64,000 nucleotides of DNA from Salinimicrobium sp049680855 (GCF_049680855.1 NZ_JBMPGS010000001.1:124001-188000); one strand, 5' to 3'. Counted from the stretch's first letter, positions 51,164 to 60,874 are shown. Notes: generated from the letters alone by a model not told the origin. Program-made: numbers and translations.

Positions 51164-52048
51164 TTATCTCAGGTTAAAATTGGTGGCACCTATAAGCTCT
51201 GAACCGTTATAAAGCAGTACTTTATAGGTTCCTTCAATTAGGTTGTCTTCAATGGTATTGGCAAGAATACACACATCAAGTTCCTCATTTTCATAATAAA
51301 CTTTTGTTGCAGCACTATAGACCATTACTCCACCTTCATGCTGCACTGCAATTTGGTCTCCCACCAGGTTGTTGTTTGGGTTATAAACCTGCACATATAA
51401 TTCTTTTTCTCCCGGTTCGGTTAATTCATTTTGGGTAATGGTAAAGCAGGTCCTTACTTTATCTACTCTCCTGGTACGTTCATTTGGCACCAGTCTCCCG
51501 CTGTTCCTTTCTATCACTCCTTCTCCTCTAAGTCCGCTCACCTTTAACTCGGCTGCACGATCCACCTGTGTAGAAAGTCTTTGGGTTCTTTCCTGAAGGG
51601 AATCTGACACCCTGGTTCTTTCCAGGAGCACGTTATTTGTACTGTCAATTTCCACGATCAATCTCTGATTTTGATTGCTAAGGCTGTCAACCACCCGGAA
51701 TAATTCGTCGCGTTCTCTTTTGAGGTTATTCAATTCATTTCGATACCTATCCAAAACACGTAAGCTTACTTCCATATCCTGCACAGAATCGCGCAATGCT
51801 ACAATACGGCCTTTTGCGGCAGTTAATTCGGCATCTAAAGAATCGTTCTCGCCTATGGCTTCATCATATCTCACGATCAAATCATTCAATTCAGACTCTA
51901 TAACCGCTTTCTGCCGTTCCAGCAACTCCTGGTTTTCTTTTTCTTCATTATAAAATCTCACGGTGTAAATTGCCAGAGCTACCAAAGCCACTGCCAGTAT
52001 ACCTGTAAGGATCTTCAGGGCATTATTATTATTTTTCTGCTCACTCAT
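51164..52048 (-). CDS. Membrane-anchored coiled-coil protein of unknown function
   Basis: A 294-residue protein. One membrane helix (about residues 11-30, LKILTGILAVALVALAIYTV) anchors it; residues ~36-170 are a coiled coil rich in Glu, Arg and Asp with regular SLS/LRDSV-type heptads. The remaining ~110 residues form a beta-rich domain with two cysteines (TCFTIT and DVCIL) and FNLR at the end. Similar proteins in flavobacteria are annotated as hypothetical or chromosome-partitioning-like, but no ATPase or nuclease motif is visible. Divergent from comF. Confidence 0.65.
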   Translation of the reverse strand: MSEQKNNNNALKILTGILAVALVALAIYTVRFYNEEKENQELLERQKAVIESELNDLIVRYDEAIGENDSLDAELTAAKGRIVALRDSVQDMEVSLRVLDRYRNELNNLKRERDELFRVVDSLSNQNQRLIVEIDSTNNVLLERTRVSDSLQERTQRLSTQVDRAAELKVSGLRGEGVIERNSGRLVPNERTRRVDKVRTCFTITQNELTEPGEKELYVQVYNPNNNLVGDQIAVQHEGGVMVYSAATKVYYENEELDVCILANTIEDNLIEGTYKVLLYNGSELIGATNFNLR

Positions 52049-52062
52049 CGTTCCTTAATTTT

Positions 52063-52070
52063 CAAATTTA
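52063..52070 (-). promoter_or_regulatory. Promoter -7 element of the coiled-coil protein gene
   Basis: TAAATTTG on the minus strand, 14 nt before the ATG, giving a very short leader (about 9 nt). Confidence 0.5.
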
Positions 52071-52120
52071 GTTTTGTAAATTTATGAGTTTTAACTAAGT
52101 AATTACTAATTTGTTAACAA

Positions 52121-52801
52121 ATGTTTCACGATTTGTTAGAGCTTCTTTATCCGCAGGTGTGCCATACTTGTGAAGCAGTTTTGTTAAGCAATGAAAAGGT
52201 TGTTTGCACCCGTTGTATTCATGAACTGCCGGTTACCAATTTCCATCTGGAAAAGGAAAATGAAGTGGAAAAAATTTTCTACGGAAGAGTAAAGCTCGAA
52301 TATGCCACTTCATTGCTTCTTTTTGAAAAGAAAGGAATGGTGCAGCAACTTATTCACAACTTAAAATATAAAGGCCATGAAGAAATTGGAGATTTTCTTG
52401 GCACCTGGCTGGGAGAGGACCTCCACAAGATAGAAAATTATAAACAGATAGATGTAGTCATTCCTGTACCCCTGCACAAATCAAAGTTAAGAAAGAGAGG
52501 GTATAACCAGGTTGAAAAATTTGGCAGGGCGATCGCACATTCTCTTGAAATTCCCTATGAAGATTCTGTTCTGGTAAAGAAAACAGCTTCTTCAACACAA
52601 ACCATCAAAAAGAGATTCGCTCGCTGGGGAAGTATTGAATCCACGTTTTTAATTGAAAATGCTGAAAAAGTAGCACATCAACATATTCTTCTCGTAGATG
52701 ACCTCGTAACCACGGGCGCAACTTTGGAAGCCTGCGCGCTAAAACTCCTCAATATTCCCGGTGTCAAAGTTAGTATTGCCACGATGGCGGTTACCCATTA
52801 A
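52121..52801 (+). CDS. comF: ComF family phosphoribosyltransferase-like protein
   Basis: A 226-residue cytosolic protein linked to DNA uptake and ssDNA handling. An N-terminal C4 zinc finger (Cys 14, 17, 29 and 32 in CHTCEAVL...CTRC) is followed by a type I PRTase domain with VIPVPLHKSKLRKRGYNQ and the PRPP motif ILLVDDLVTTGATLEAC near residues 185-200. It starts at an AT-rich palindrome (ATTTGTTAACAAAT). Confidence 0.92.
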   Translation: MFHDLLELLYPQVCHTCEAVLLSNEKVVCTRCIHELPVTNFHLEKENEVEKIFYGRVKLEYATSLLLFEKKGMVQQLIHNLKYKGHEEIGDFLGTWLGEDLHKIENYKQIDVVIPVPLHKSKLRKRGYNQVEKFGRAIAHSLEIPYEDSVLVKKTASSTQTIKKRFARWGSIESTFLIENAEKVAHQHILLVDDLVTTGATLEACALKLLNIPGVKVSIATMAVTH

Positions 52802-52853
52802 CAGCTTCAGAAATAATAGAATTAATCGTTTCTTTGTGAAAAGTTTCCACCAC

Positions 52854-54458
52854 ATGAACAAGGCAGGCAGCATCATATTTTTTCTGGCGCTTATTTTAGC
52901 ATTCCACAGTTGCGCAAAAAGAGGTAACCCTGAGGGCGGACCCATTGATATAGAACCCCCAAGATTTGTAAGAGCAAGTCCGGAGAATTACTCTACAAAT
53001 TTTGATGCCGAAGAAATAAGGATCGTCTTCAATGAATATATAAAGCTGAACGAAGCCCAGCGCCAAATCATCATTTCGCCCCCCATGGATCCCATGCCGG
53101 AAATTACACCTCTTGGCACCGCAAGTAAATCAATAAGAATTAAGATCAACGATACGTTGCAGCCAAATACTACCTATACAATCAACTTCGGAAGAAGTAT
53201 TGTTGATAACAACGAAGGAAATCCCCTAGATTTTTTCCAGTACGTTTTTTCCACCGGAAGTTATATTGACTCCCTCACGGTTGCGGGAGTGGTTACTGAT
53301 GCCTACCTCGCAGCTCCCGAACCTTTTACTACCGTAATGCTCTATGAAGTGGATTCTACTTACTCAGATTCTGTAATTTACAAGGAAACTCCTCGCTACA
53401 TTACTAACACGCTGGATTCCACTTTTTTTCAACTGAATAATTTAAAAGCAGGCACCTATCAAATGCTGGCGATAAGCGACAAGAACAACAACTACAAATT
53501 CGACCCTAAGAATGAGAAAATCGCATTTTTAAAGGAATTTATTACTGTACCAAAAGATACTCTCTATGAAATGCGCCTGTTTAGAGAAATACTGCCTTTT
53601 GCAACTACACGCCCCAGCCAGGCGGCACAGCAGCGCATCATGTTTGGGTATACGGGGCAGCTCGACAAGGACAGCATAGCGATTGAAATGATCTCTTCAA
53701 AACCTGAAGGTTTTACCAGTAGGATCACTAAAGATCCATTAAAAGATACTTTGAATTATTGGTATAAGCCGCTCATAGAAAATGACAGCCTTATTTTCGT
53801 AGCATCGGCAGGCGACTATCTCGACACTTTGATCACCCGAAGAAGAGAAATGGAGAAAGACTCCTTAAACTTTACCTACGACCCGTCAGGTACGCTGTCG
53901 TTTAACAAAGACATAAGTATCCTGCCCAACATTCCGCTGCAGGCGGTGAATGATACTTTAATAAACCTTTTTAAACAGGATTCGGTTCCCGTGGCTTTTA
54001 CCACAAATTATGAACCTTTTGAAAATCGTGTGTTAATAAGGTTTGAAAAAGAAGAGAATGTCAATTATAGGCTGCAGGTGCTTCCCGGCGGACTCGTGGA
54101 TTTCTTCGGAACCCAAAATGATACAATTAATAAAGGTTTTCGAACACAAGCCATTTCAGATTATGGCAATGTGATTGCAAGCCTTTCCAATGTGGAGCAG
54201 TTCCCTATTTTGGTCCAGCTTACCAATGAAAAAGGAGAGGTACAGGCTCAGCAAAAAAGCACTTCAGCAACAAATTTCACATTCAGGTTCTTAAAACCAG
54301 GTACTTATATGCTACGGGTCATTTATGACACTAATGAAAACGGAATATGGGACACCGGGAGTTATCTTGAAGGAAACCAGCCTGAAGAGATCATTTACTT
54401 CCCCGAAGTTATTGACGTGCGCGCAAACTGGGATCAAACAATTAGCTTCATGCTGTAA
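52854..54458 (+). CDS. Ig-like-domain lipoprotein
   Basis: A 534-residue lipoprotein. ATG 52854 gives MNKAGSIIFFLALILAFHSC with lipid Cys 20; the longer frame overlaps comF. The N-terminal Ig-like (SbsA/big_5) domain opens GGPIDIEPPRFVRASPENYSTNF and continues NEYIKLNEAQRQIIISPPM and NTTYTINFGRSIVDNNEGN. The remaining ~400 residues are beta-rich with DKNNNYKFDP and DTNENGIWDTG calcium-loop-like repeats. Similar to cell-surface proteins of unknown role in Bacteroidota. It follows comF. Confidence 0.82.
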   Translation: MNKAGSIIFFLALILAFHSCAKRGNPEGGPIDIEPPRFVRASPENYSTNFDAEEIRIVFNEYIKLNEAQRQIIISPPMDPMPEITPLGTASKSIRIKINDTLQPNTTYTINFGRSIVDNNEGNPLDFFQYVFSTGSYIDSLTVAGVVTDAYLAAPEPFTTVMLYEVDSTYSDSVIYKETPRYITNTLDSTFFQLNNLKAGTYQMLAISDKNNNYKFDPKNEKIAFLKEFITVPKDTLYEMRLFREILPFATTRPSQAAQQRIMFGYTGQLDKDSIAIEMISSKPEGFTSRITKDPLKDTLNYWYKPLIENDSLIFVASAGDYLDTLITRRREMEKDSLNFTYDPSGTLSFNKDISILPNIPLQAVNDTLINLFKQDSVPVAFTTNYEPFENRVLIRFEKEENVNYRLQVLPGGLVDFFGTQNDTINKGFRTQAISDYGNVIASLSNVEQFPILVQLTNEKGEVQAQQKSTSATNFTFRFLKPGTYMLRVIYDTNENGIWDTGSYLEGNQPEEIIYFPEVIDVRANWDQTISFML

Positions 54459-54484
54459 AAAGCATCCAAAAATGGAATTTTAGA

Positions 54485-55267
54485 CTAGTATTCTATCCTG
54501 AATTTATCCCGGTCCTGCAGGAAGCGCAGCTGAGTTCGCGTTTCCTCCAGGTCTTCCTTATCCAGCACCACTTCCTTCTCAAATTCTTCTTCAACCGAAG
54601 CATTATTGAGCGGATTTCCCAGGGGATCATACACGGCCGAATGTCCCGGGTATTGATGATCATTTCCATCTTTACCCACCCTGTTCAGACCAATACAGTA
54701 GCACATGTTCTCAATAGCACGGGCTTTAAGAAGCGCATCCCAGGCCTGTACTCTTACAGAAGGCCAGTTCGCCACATAAATTAATACATCGTAATCTTCC
54801 GTATTTCTTGCCCAAACGGGAAAACGCAGATCGTAGCACACCAACGGACAAATTTTCCAGCCTTTGTAGTTCACAATAAGCCGCTCCTTTCCTGAAGCGT
54901 ATGTTTCATTTTCCTTTGCGAGCGTGAACGTGTGCCTTTTATCATATTTTTCAAAAGTTCCATCAGGAAATACAAAATACAAACGGTTGTAAAATTTGCC
55001 ATTTTCAGAAATGATAAGGCTTCCCGTGACAGCCGCATCTTTTTCCGAAGCCATTTTCTGCATCCAGGAAAGGGAAGGTCCTCCTGTGGGTTCTGCTAAG
55101 TTTTTGGCATTCATAGAAAAGCCGGTGCTAAACATTTCGGGTAGCACGATAAGATCTACTTCCGAAGAAAGCTCGTTGATTTTCTTCTCAAATTGTTCCC
55201 TGTTCGCCGTTGCATTTTCCCAAACCAGGTTGGCCTGAAGCAAGGCTGTTGTTAGTTTTTTCGCCAT
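54485..55267 (-). CDS. Nitrilase-family omega-amidase
   Basis: A 260-residue enzyme of the C-N hydrolase family, start ATG 55267 (MAKKLTTALLQANLVW). Catalytic Glu-Lys-Cys: VLPEMFSTGF, YDKRHTFT and ICPLVCYDLRFP. Its size and WPSVRVQAWDALLKARAIENMC resemble YafV-like omega-amidases that hydrolyse 2-oxoglutaramate and related omega-amides from glutamine transamination. An aminotransferase of the matching kind lies 0.6 kb away. Convergent with the Ig-like lipoprotein gene. Confidence 0.88.
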   Translation of the reverse strand: MAKKLTTALLQANLVWENATANREQFEKKINELSSEVDLIVLPEMFSTGFSMNAKNLAEPTGGPSLSWMQKMASEKDAAVTGSLIISENGKFYNRLYFVFPDGTFEKYDKRHTFTLAKENETYASGKERLIVNYKGWKICPLVCYDLRFPVWARNTEDYDVLIYVANWPSVRVQAWDALLKARAIENMCYCIGLNRVGKDGNDHQYPGHSAVYDPLGNPLNNASVEEEFEKEVVLDKEDLEETRTQLRFLQDRDKFRIEY

Positions 55268-55377
55268 ATGTAAAAATAGCATTTTCTAAAGAGATCCTGC
55301 TAAATACTTGTTAAATGGTTGCATTCCAGTCTTAGAATAAATAGTTTTAAATAGAACCAAAAAAAGAAAGAAAGATT

Positions 55378-55884
55378 ATGAGCCTTGACACCTTCAACCA
55401 AAACAATTCTTCAAAAGCGAATATAGCCCGCGGAATCATTTCCGGCTTTTTGGGCGGTCTTGTAGGCACACTGGTAAAATCTACTGCGGAAAAGTTTCTT
55501 GAGGTGCGAAAGATCGATGAAGAAGAGGCGCAGATGACCGTCATAGATGATCTTTCGGAAAAACTTACCGGCAGTCAGCTTAGTGGAGTAAGTGAAAATA
55601 TCGCTGAACAATTTGCCGAAATACCCTTAGGTGCAAGTGTTGGCGCGGCTTATGGTTACGGGAAAAAAGACGATGATGACATCAATCTTTTTGATGGGGT
55701 GATTCTGGGGGCAACCACCTGGGCATCCACGCATGAAACTTCGCTGCCCCTTGCCGGACTGGAAAAGAGTCCTGAAGATGTACCTATTAAAACCCAACTG
55801 CAGGAATTACTTGCGCATGTGCTTTTTGGTGTTACTACAGAAATTGTTCGTGGGACTGTAAGCCAGGGAATAAAAAAGATTTAA
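55378..55884 (+). CDS. YagU-like (DUF1440) inner-membrane protein
   Basis: A 168-residue protein with three or four hydrophobic stretches (GIISGFLGGLVGTLVKSTAEKFL, then IPLGASVGAAYGYG, GVILGATTWASTHETSLPLAGL, LAHVLFGVTTEIVRG). This spacing matches DUF1440/YagU, an inner-membrane family linked to acid tolerance in E. coli. The pattern HVLFG(V/T)TTE is characteristic. Single gene between omega-amidase and aminotransferase, opposite strand. Confidence 0.65.
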   Translation: MSLDTFNQNNSSKANIARGIISGFLGGLVGTLVKSTAEKFLEVRKIDEEEAQMTVIDDLSEKLTGSQLSGVSENIAEQFAEIPLGASVGAAYGYGKKDDDDINLFDGVILGATTWASTHETSLPLAGLEKSPEDVPIKTQLQELLAHVLFGVTTEIVRGTVSQGIKKI

Positions 55885-55892
55885 AAAGGGGA

Positions 55893-57053
55893 TTAGCCGG
55901 AGATCTTTTGGAGAATTGCAGCGGCCTCTTCAAGCGTTTCATCTTTTTTGGCGAAGCAAAATCTCAATTGCCGGTGGTCATTGCCAGGCATACTAAAGAC
56001 TGATACCGGGATTGAGGCCAGACCGTGTTCAGTTATAAGACGCTTTGAAAAATCAACATCGTTCTCATCGGTAATTTCGGAATAATCCAGCAGCTGAAAA
56101 TAAGTTCCCTGCGTTGGTTTCATCCTAAACCTGGTACCTTCCAAAAGTGACAAAAATTTATCCCTTTTTTGCTGATAGAATTTACCCAGATTCAGGTAAT
56201 GTTCCGGCGATTGCAGATATTCTGCATAAGCTCTTTGCATTGGGTGATTCACACAAAACACATTTACTTCCTGAACCTTATGTATTTCTTTCATTAAAAC
56301 TTCAGGAGCTACGCAATATCCCATTTTCCAGCCTGTATTGTGAAAGGTTTTTCCGAAGGAGGCGCACACAATAGCTCTTTTCGCAAGCCCGGCAAATGAG
56401 GAAGCACTTAAGTGCCTGTGATCTTCAAAAACGATATGTTCATAAACTTCATCGCTAAGAAGGATGATATTAGTTCCTTTGAGCAGGTGTTCCAACCGCT
56501 GCATATCATCTTTGGTAAACAGTCGGCCACTGGGATTGTGGGGTGTATTAATAATGATCATCCTGGTTTTGGAAGTGATCTTTGCTTCCACTTCATCCCA
56601 GTCTGGCGTAAATTCCTTTCCTTTTAATTGTACCGGCACGGGTTTTCCTCCATTAAGTTCTATGGCCGGTTCATAACTATCATAGGCGGGCTTTAGAACA
56701 ACCACCTCATCTCCCGGGTTAACAAAGGCTGTAATAGCTAAAAAAAGCGCCTGTGTGGCACCATTGGTCACCGTCACTTCGGTATCCACATTATATTTAT
56801 GGGCATGAAGCGTTTCCACCTTTTTTACGATTTGTTCTCTTAAGGCCGAAATTCCTGCCAAAGGTGCATATTGATTATACCCCTCATTCATAGCTTTCGT
56901 GACTAAATCCTTCAATTGCTGGTCCATTGCAAAATTGGGATAGCCCTGTGACAGGTTTACCGCCTTATGTTTGTAAGCCATTTGGCTCATCACAGTGAAA
57001 ATACTGGTTTTACTTCGTGGAAGCTTTGAAGGAAGTGATTCTAATCCCGCCAT
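55893..57053 (-). CDS. PLP-dependent aminotransferase, methionine type (YbdL/MtnE-like)
   Basis: A 386-residue class I/II aminotransferase. ATG 57053 (MAGLESLPSKL) is chosen over an upstream ATG whose extra 14 residues overlap the sdh terminator. Features: NLSQGYPNFAMDQQL, TNGATQALFLAI, the PLP Asp/Tyr in LLSDEVYEHIVF and the Schiff-base Lys in ASFGKTFHNTGWKMGY. The latter pattern is typical of YbdL-like methionine/glutamine aminotransferases, which recycle methionine from 4-methylthio-2-oxobutyrate. Paired by function with the nearby omega-amidase. Confidence 0.88.
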   Translation of the reverse strand: MAGLESLPSKLPRSKTSIFTVMSQMAYKHKAVNLSQGYPNFAMDQQLKDLVTKAMNEGYNQYAPLAGISALREQIVKKVETLHAHKYNVDTEVTVTNGATQALFLAITAFVNPGDEVVVLKPAYDSYEPAIELNGGKPVPVQLKGKEFTPDWDEVEAKITSKTRMIIINTPHNPSGRLFTKDDMQRLEHLLKGTNIILLSDEVYEHIVFEDHRHLSASSFAGLAKRAIVCASFGKTFHNTGWKMGYCVAPEVLMKEIHKVQEVNVFCVNHPMQRAYAEYLQSPEHYLNLGKFYQQKRDKFLSLLEGTRFRMKPTQGTYFQLLDYSEITDENDVDFSKRLITEHGLASIPVSVFSMPGNDHRQLRFCFAKKDETLEEAAAILQKISG

Positions 57054-57073
57054 AGTTTTTTTATTGAAGATGC

Positions 57074-57107
57074 ATAAAAAAAACCCGAACTGCAAAGTCC
57101 GGGTTTT
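57074..57107 (-). terminator. Terminator of sdhCAB
   Basis: AAACCCG and CGGGTTT arms (57081-57087 and 57100-57106), followed on the minus strand by TTTTTTT, 24 nt after the sdhB stop. Confidence 0.82.
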
Positions 57108-57130
57108 GAATTATAAAGGTTGTAAAATCT

Positions 57131-57874
57131 TTAAATCACACTGGCTTTTAAATATTCCCTGTTCATACGGGCTATGTTTTCTAAGGAGATTCCCTTAGGA
57201 CATTCAATTTCACAGGCTCCTGTGTTGGTACAGTTCCCAAAACCTTCTTTATCCATTTGTTCTACCATATCCAGCACCCTTCTTGTAGCTTCCACTTTTC
57301 CCTGCGGAAGAAGTGCATACTGGCTTACTTTAGCCGAGGTGAATAACATTGCGCTTGCATTTTTACAGGCTGCCACACAGGCACCACAACCAATACAGGT
57401 CGCTGCAAAGAAAGAAGCATCGGCATCATCTTTTGGTACGGGCATGGAGTTCGCATCCTGGGTATTTCCCGAAGTGTTGACTGAAATGTATCCACCAGCC
57501 TGTTGAATACGTTCAAAAGAACTACGGTCTACCACAAGATCTTTGATGACAGGAAAAGCTTTGGCTCTGAACGGCTCGATTACGATCGTATCACCATCCT
57601 TGAACTTTCTCATATGAAGCTGGCAGGTAGTTACTCCTCGATCGGGTCCGTGAGGCTCTCCGTTAATTTGAAGACTACAGGTTCCACAAATTCCTTCACG
57701 ACAGTCATGGTCAAATACTACCGGCTCCTCTCCTTTTTCCACCAGTCCTTCATTCAATACATCCAGCATCTCCAGGAAAGACATATCTGGATCTACATCA
57801 GCTATTTTATAAGTTTCAATAGCTCCTTTTACGTTGGCATTTTTTTGACGCCATATTTTTAGTGTAAGATTCAT
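57131..57874 (-). CDS. sdhB: Succinate dehydrogenase/fumarate reductase iron-sulfur subunit
   Basis: Electron-transfer subunit of complex II (247 residues). It shows the [2Fe-2S] motif CREGICGTC, the [4Fe-4S] CIGCGACVAAC and the [3Fe-4S] CTNTGACEIECPKGI. Last gene of sdhCAB, 72 nt after sdhA. Confidence 0.97.
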   Translation of the reverse strand: MNLTLKIWRQKNANVKGAIETYKIADVDPDMSFLEMLDVLNEGLVEKGEEPVVFDHDCREGICGTCSLQINGEPHGPDRGVTTCQLHMRKFKDGDTIVIEPFRAKAFPVIKDLVVDRSSFERIQQAGGYISVNTSGNTQDANSMPVPKDDADASFFAATCIGCGACVAACKNASAMLFTSAKVSQYALLPQGKVEATRRVLDMVEQMDKEGFGNCTNTGACEIECPKGISLENIARMNREYLKASVI

Positions 57875-57946
57875 ATCTTTAATTTGAAGATTTGAAGATT
57901 TGATGATGAGTTAATTTATGAATTACCTCATTTTCAGATGTTCAAA

Positions 57947-59950
57947 TTATTTATAGCTTCTTGTTTTAACTTCAATATTCTCATAAACCAGGTCCTCCTT
58001 ATGTAGCACAGCATCCCCTGGCTCTCCTGTGTATTCCCAGGCTGCAACATACATGAAGTTCTCATCATCACGTAAGGCTTCTCCTTCTTCTGTTTGATAT
58101 TCCTCCCTAAAATGACCTCCACAAGATTCTTCTCTATGCAAAGCATCTTTAGCAAACAATTCTCCAAGCTCAAGGAAATCGGCTACTCTTCCAGCTTTTT
58201 CAAGCTCTGTGTTCATTCCATCTGCCGTCCCTGGAATTTTAACATCTCGATAGAACTCTTCTCTTAAAGCTTTAATTTCTGTGATAGCCTCTCTTAAACC
58301 TTCGGCGTTACGGGACATTCCTACTTTGTCCCACATGATCTTTCCTAATCTCTTATGGAAATTATCTACGGTTTTCGTTCCCTGAATATTCAAAAGCTGT
58401 TCAAGATGCTTTCTCACTTTTTGTTCGGCTTCCTCAAATTCCTTTGTTTCAGTAGAGATTGGACCAGTACTAATATCTGCGGAAAGATAATTTCCTATAG
58501 TGTACGGCAACACGAAGTATCCATCTGCCAGCCCCTGCATCAAAGCAGATGCTCCTAACCTGTTTGCTCCATGATCTGAGAAATTTGCTTCCCCAGCTGC
58601 AAAACATCCGGGAATAGTAGTTTCCAGGTTATAATCAACCCAAATCCCTCCCATGGTATAATGCACCGCAGGATAAATTTTCATTGGAGTTTCGTAAGGA
58701 TTCTCATCTACGATCTTCTCGTACATCTGGAAGAGGTTACCATATTTGGCTTCCACTACCTTTTTTCCAAGTTCCTTTATTTGTTCTTCTGAAGCATTTG
58801 AGATATGTTGTGTTGCGACAGCCTCTTTTCCATAACGCATAAAGGCAGCGCTGAAATCAAGATAAACCGCTTCCCCGGTTTTATTTACTCCGTAACCGGC
58901 ATCACATCTTTCCTTAGCTGCCCTTGAAGCCACATCACGAGGCACAAGGTTACCAAATGCAGGATAGCGGCGCTCCAAGTAATAGTCTCTATCTTCCTCA
59001 GCAAGTTCGGTGGGCTTAAGTTTCCCTTCCCTTATTTTCTTTGCATCTTCAATTTTCTTCGGAACCCAGATTCGCCCATCATTCCGTAGGGATTCAGACA
59101 TCAGGGTCAATTTAGACTGATGTTCTCCCGAAACCGGAATACAGGTAGGGTGAATTTGCGTAAAGCAGGGATTGGCGAAATACGCCCCTTTTTTATGTAT
59201 TTTCCAGGATGCGGTAACATTACTTCCCATAGCATTTGTTGAAAGGAAGAATACATTCCCGTATCCACCAGAAGCAATTACCACCGCGTGTGCAGAATGT
59301 CTTTCGATCTCACCTGTCACTAAATTCCTGGCAATGATCCCACGGGCTTTCCCGCCAACCAATACTATATCCAGCATCTCGTGACGTGTATAGGATTTGA
59401 TTTTCCCGCGGTTGATTTGTCTGTTCATTGCTGAATAGCAACCCAATAATAACTGCTGCCCGGTTTGTCCTTTTGCGTAGAATGTACGGGAAACCAAAAC
59501 CCCTCCAAAAGAACGGTTATCTAAAAGTCCGCCATATTCGCGGGCAAAAGGCACACCCTGTGCGACACACTGGTCAATAATATTTCCTGAAACCTGTGCA
59601 AGTCGGTACACATTTGCTTCACGTGAGCGGTAATCTCCACCTTTCACTGTATCGTAGAAAAGACGGTAATCTGAATCCCCGTCTCCCTGGTAATTTTTCG
59701 CTGCATTAATCCCTCCTTGTGCCGCAATAGAGTGTGCGCGTCTTGGAGAGTCCTGATAGCAGAAGGTTTTAACGTTATATCCAAGCTCTGCCAGCGTGGC
59801 CGCAGCACTTCCTCCTGCAAGCCCTGTTCCAACAACAATAACATCTATGTTACGCTTGTTTGCCGGGTTAACGAGATTAATATCGTTTTTATGTTTTACC
59901 CACTTATCGGCCAACGGGCCCTGTGGTATTTTTGAATCCAATACTCCCAT
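57947..59950 (-). CDS. sdhA: Succinate dehydrogenase/fumarate reductase flavoprotein subunit
   Basis: Catalytic FAD subunit (667 residues, the larger Bacteroidota/epsilon type). GTGLAGGSAAATLAELGYNV binds FAD, SPRRAHSIAAQGGINAAKN is the flavinylation region, and HPTCIPVSGEHQSKL and HYTMGGIWVDYN are active-site segments. It starts 3 nt after sdhC, and works with sdhB and sdhC as menaquinone-linked complex II. Confidence 0.98.
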   Translation of the reverse strand: MGVLDSKIPQGPLADKWVKHKNDINLVNPANKRNIDVIVVGTGLAGGSAAATLAELGYNVKTFCYQDSPRRAHSIAAQGGINAAKNYQGDGDSDYRLFYDTVKGGDYRSREANVYRLAQVSGNIIDQCVAQGVPFAREYGGLLDNRSFGGVLVSRTFYAKGQTGQQLLLGCYSAMNRQINRGKIKSYTRHEMLDIVLVGGKARGIIARNLVTGEIERHSAHAVVIASGGYGNVFFLSTNAMGSNVTASWKIHKKGAYFANPCFTQIHPTCIPVSGEHQSKLTLMSESLRNDGRIWVPKKIEDAKKIREGKLKPTELAEEDRDYYLERRYPAFGNLVPRDVASRAAKERCDAGYGVNKTGEAVYLDFSAAFMRYGKEAVATQHISNASEEQIKELGKKVVEAKYGNLFQMYEKIVDENPYETPMKIYPAVHYTMGGIWVDYNLETTIPGCFAAGEANFSDHGANRLGASALMQGLADGYFVLPYTIGNYLSADISTGPISTETKEFEEAEQKVRKHLEQLLNIQGTKTVDNFHKRLGKIMWDKVGMSRNAEGLREAITEIKALREEFYRDVKIPGTADGMNTELEKAGRVADFLELGELFAKDALHREESCGGHFREEYQTEEGEALRDDENFMYVAAWEYTGEPGDAVLHKEDLVYENIEVKTRSYK

Positions 59951-59953
59951 AGC

Positions 59954-60667
59954 TTAAATAGTTTCTAGTACAAAGTAGATGTAAAAAGGTATTATAGCAA
60001 ACAATAGAGGAACAATGATAGCAAAAGCCACACCCAATTTCCTTATCACACTATTGTACTGCGGATGGTTGAGCCCAAGAGACTGGAATCCGCTTCCAAA
60101 CCCGTGGTACAAGTGAAAACCAATTGCAATCATTGAAATAAGGTACCCAAAGGCCCATATCAATCCAAATTCAGCATCCTGAAAAGTGCGAATGGTCAAA
60201 GTATAAAGGTCTTTTACTTCTTCTCCGTTTGCAGTAGTGTACATGGTGCCATCTAAGCCTCCAAACTTCATTTCACCCCAAAAGTTTATTAGGTGGATTA
60301 TAATAAAAGCAAGGATAACTGTTCCCAGAACTCCCATGTTACGGGAAGACCATGTAGAATTGGTAGATGGTTTAAAACTCACATAACCCTTTGGCCGGGC
60401 TTTGCGGTTATTGATTGTGAGAATCACCCCGTCTATTGCATGAAAAATAATACTCACAAAAGTCACGATGGATAGAATCCTCACCACCGGATTTGTTGTC
60501 ATGAAAAGAGCATACTCATTGAATTGATCTCTTGCACCTTCCCCCGAAACCAACAATTGTAGATTTCCAGCGAGATGCCCTACCAGGAACAAACAAAGAA
60601 AAAGGCCGGTGAAAGCCATCCAGTATTTTTTTGCCAGAGATGACTTTAATAGCGCAGATTTTGCCAT
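59954..60667 (-). CDS. sdhC: Succinate dehydrogenase cytochrome b subunit
   Basis: Membrane anchor with about five helices (237 residues), the single-chain type B b-subunit that carries two hemes in related bacteria. ATG 60667 (MAKSALLKSSLAKKYWMAFTG) is chosen; an upstream ATG would add 20 residues overlapping the leader. Heme-ligand candidates are His in LVGHLAGN, FHAIDGV, IHLINFWG and LYHGFGSG. First gene of the operon, behind a canonical promoter. Confidence 0.95.
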   Translation of the reverse strand: MAKSALLKSSLAKKYWMAFTGLFLCLFLVGHLAGNLQLLVSGEGARDQFNEYALFMTTNPVVRILSIVTFVSIIFHAIDGVILTINNRKARPKGYVSFKPSTNSTWSSRNMGVLGTVILAFIIIHLINFWGEMKFGGLDGTMYTTANGEEVKDLYTLTIRTFQDAEFGLIWAFGYLISMIAIGFHLYHGFGSGFQSLGLNHPQYNSVIRKLGVAFAIIVPLLFAIIPFYIYFVLETI

Positions 60668-60698
60668 AAAATAAATGATTATTTGATAAAAAGTGAAG

Positions 60699-60730
60699 CA
60701 AAAATACACCCCTTTGAAGTGATTCACAAA
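60699..60730 (-). promoter_or_regulatory. sdhCAB promoter
   Basis: On the minus strand TTTG (60730-60727), 20 nt, TATTTTTG (60706-60699), an exact match to the Bacteroidota -33/-7 consensus, with a leader of about 25 nt before the sdhC ATG. Confidence 0.8.
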
Positions 60731-60843
60731 CTTTCACACTTTTTTTGATCGCTATTTAGAATGGGTTTAAAGAACCCGCAAGAACCTCAATTTACCCTGT
60801 CGAAGTTTATCTTCTACAGGCAAGCCTTCCCCCAATTATTTTT

Positions 60844-60851
60844 TAAATTTG
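60844..60851 (+). promoter_or_regulatory. Promoter -7 element of the aminopeptidase gene
   Basis: TAAATTTG, exact TAnnTTTG, 23 nt before the ATG at 60875. It rules out the longer open frame from 60761. Confidence 0.6.
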
Positions 60852-60874
60852 TGGAACAACCTAAAAGTTTGAAC

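Noticed and set aside
57875..57946. Short tandem TTTGAAGA-type repeats between sdhA and sdhB
   Set aside because: Two and a half AT-rich copies in a spacer are within chance.
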